Below, one piece after another: positions 5,669-6,208 of a DNA stretch of 6,208 nucleotides. Every line of letters starts with the position of its first letter. The stretch's first letter is position 1. The stretch covers positions 1 to 6,208 of the forward strand of contig CAAEHZ010000439.1 in assembly GCA_900755865.1 (NCBI GenBank), written 5' to 3'. This DNA is from Lachnospiraceae bacterium. Its GTDB lineage: Bacteria > Bacillota > Clostridia > Lachnospirales > Lachnospiraceae. The notes beneath the pieces were generated by a model. That model saw only the letters and a program-made list of their open reading frames with translations, ran no database searches and was not told the DNA's origin. Made by a program: the position numbers and the translations under genes.

Positions 5669-6208
5669 ATGGATTTGCGGGAAAGAGTATTACGGGAAAT
5701 TGACACAGAATATTCCTGTAATCTGGCAAAGAAAATGGAACAGTTTCGTTCCCATCCTGTTCTGGGATATCGCCCGGCAGGCTCCAGGGCAGAGTTTGAA
5801 ACGGGAGAATTTCTGGTTCGGGAAATGCAGAAAATCGGTTTGTCTGATGTGCATAAGGATGCAGTAACAGTGGATGGCTGGGAGTTTCACCGGGCATCCT
5901 TAAGCTATTATGCGGCAGAAAATGAAAAAGTAGCAGTGGAGCTTGGGGCATATCAGACCACCTTTTTTACGGATGGCGAGAAGCCTTTTTCTCTTGTGTA
6001 TCTGGGAAAGGGAACTGCGGCAGATTATGAGGGCAGGGATGTACGGGGGAAGCTTGTTCTGGTGGAAATCAATCAGCGGGATGAGTGGTGGATTAACTAT
6101 CCGGTTTATCAGGCATATTTAAAGGGAGCGGCGGCTCTGATTGCCGTACAGAGCGGCGGCTACGGGGAGGTGGACGAGGAAGCCTTAAATGCGCAGGATA
6201 TTGCAGGC
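5669..6208 (+). CDS. M28-family metallopeptidase with PA-like segment, 3' truncated by window edge
   Basis: An open frame of 180 codons runs from ATG 5669 to the last base of the window with no stop. The N-terminus (MDLRERVLREIDTEYSCNLA, then HPVLGYRPAGSRAEFETGEF) has the RPAGS...E..TGEFL.REM pattern typical of zinc aminopeptidases of the M28 type. From about residue 108, LVYLGKGTAADYEGRDVRGK leads into KLVLVEIN and YQAYLKGAAALIAVQS. This is the usual form of a protease-associated (PA) insert near the substrate site. The metal-binding His, Asp and Glu residues would lie beyond the window, so catalytic competence cannot be judged. No signal peptide is seen, suggesting a cytoplasmic enzyme. It follows truA by 48 nt without a terminator and is probably cotranscribed. 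Family call is fairly confident; the substrate is unknown. Confidence 0.8.
   Translation, partial: MDLRERVLREIDTEYSCNLAKKMEQFRSHPVLGYRPAGSRAEFETGEFLVREMQKIGLSDVHKDAVTVDGWEFHRASLSYYAAENEKVAVELGAYQTTFFTDGEKPFSLVYLGKGTAADYEGRDVRGKLVLVEINQRDEWWINYPVYQAYLKGAAALIAVQSGGYGEVDEEALNAQDIAG

Noticed and set aside
5571..5951. A 126-codon - strand open frame over the end of truA and the start of the peptidase gene
   Set aside because: It is antisense to truA and to the M28-like frame, whose residue patterns clearly mark the + strand as coding.

Overview
The window looks like chromosome from a low-to-mid GC Firmicute, most likely a gut Lachnospiraceae-type Clostridium. This rests on purine-rich GGAGG-type ribosome binding sites, extended -10 promoters, U-tract terminators, and the character of the TruA, XRE and MATE proteins. 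The assignment comes from pattern recognition, not from a database search. No insertion sequence, phage gene, CRISPR array, rRNA or tRNA is visible.

Layout. On the + strand, 3-854 is the 3' half of a glycogen-debranching enzyme (amylo-alpha-1,6-glucosidase type). A strong-looking promoter (856-885) follows its stop codon and leads to a 70-residue zinc-ribbon protein (1005-1217), which ends in a rho-independent terminator (1269-1312). On the - strand, an XRE-family regulator (2828-3154) lies upstream of a MATE efflux transporter (1322-2698), with a hairpin terminator overlapping the regulator's stop codon. A 280-bp AT-rich divergent region (3155-3434) separates this pair from a + strand run: a second MATE transporter (3435-4889), truA (4883-5620, overlapping the transporter by 7 nt), and the start of an M28-type metallopeptidase with a PA-like segment (5669 to the window edge).

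How the genes may work together. The core is a one-component regulator flanked by two divergent paralogous MATE pumps of the YoeA/DinF-like kind. Two degenerate copies of a GTA(A)TATCGC...AAAAA element sit near the predicted transcription starts on the two sides of the divergent region. This is compatible with the XRE protein repressing itself and the second pump, but it is an inference. TruA and the peptidase appear to be housekeeping or catabolic genes carried on the second pump's transcript.

Most worth a second look: (i) the small zinc-ribbon protein carries QLSLF, a match to the bacterial sliding-clamp-binding consensus; (ii) the XRE terminator holds the regulator's stop codon in its loop, upstream of a pump gene with no clear promoter of its own. 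I see no clearly new multi-gene system; most of the window is recognisable genes.
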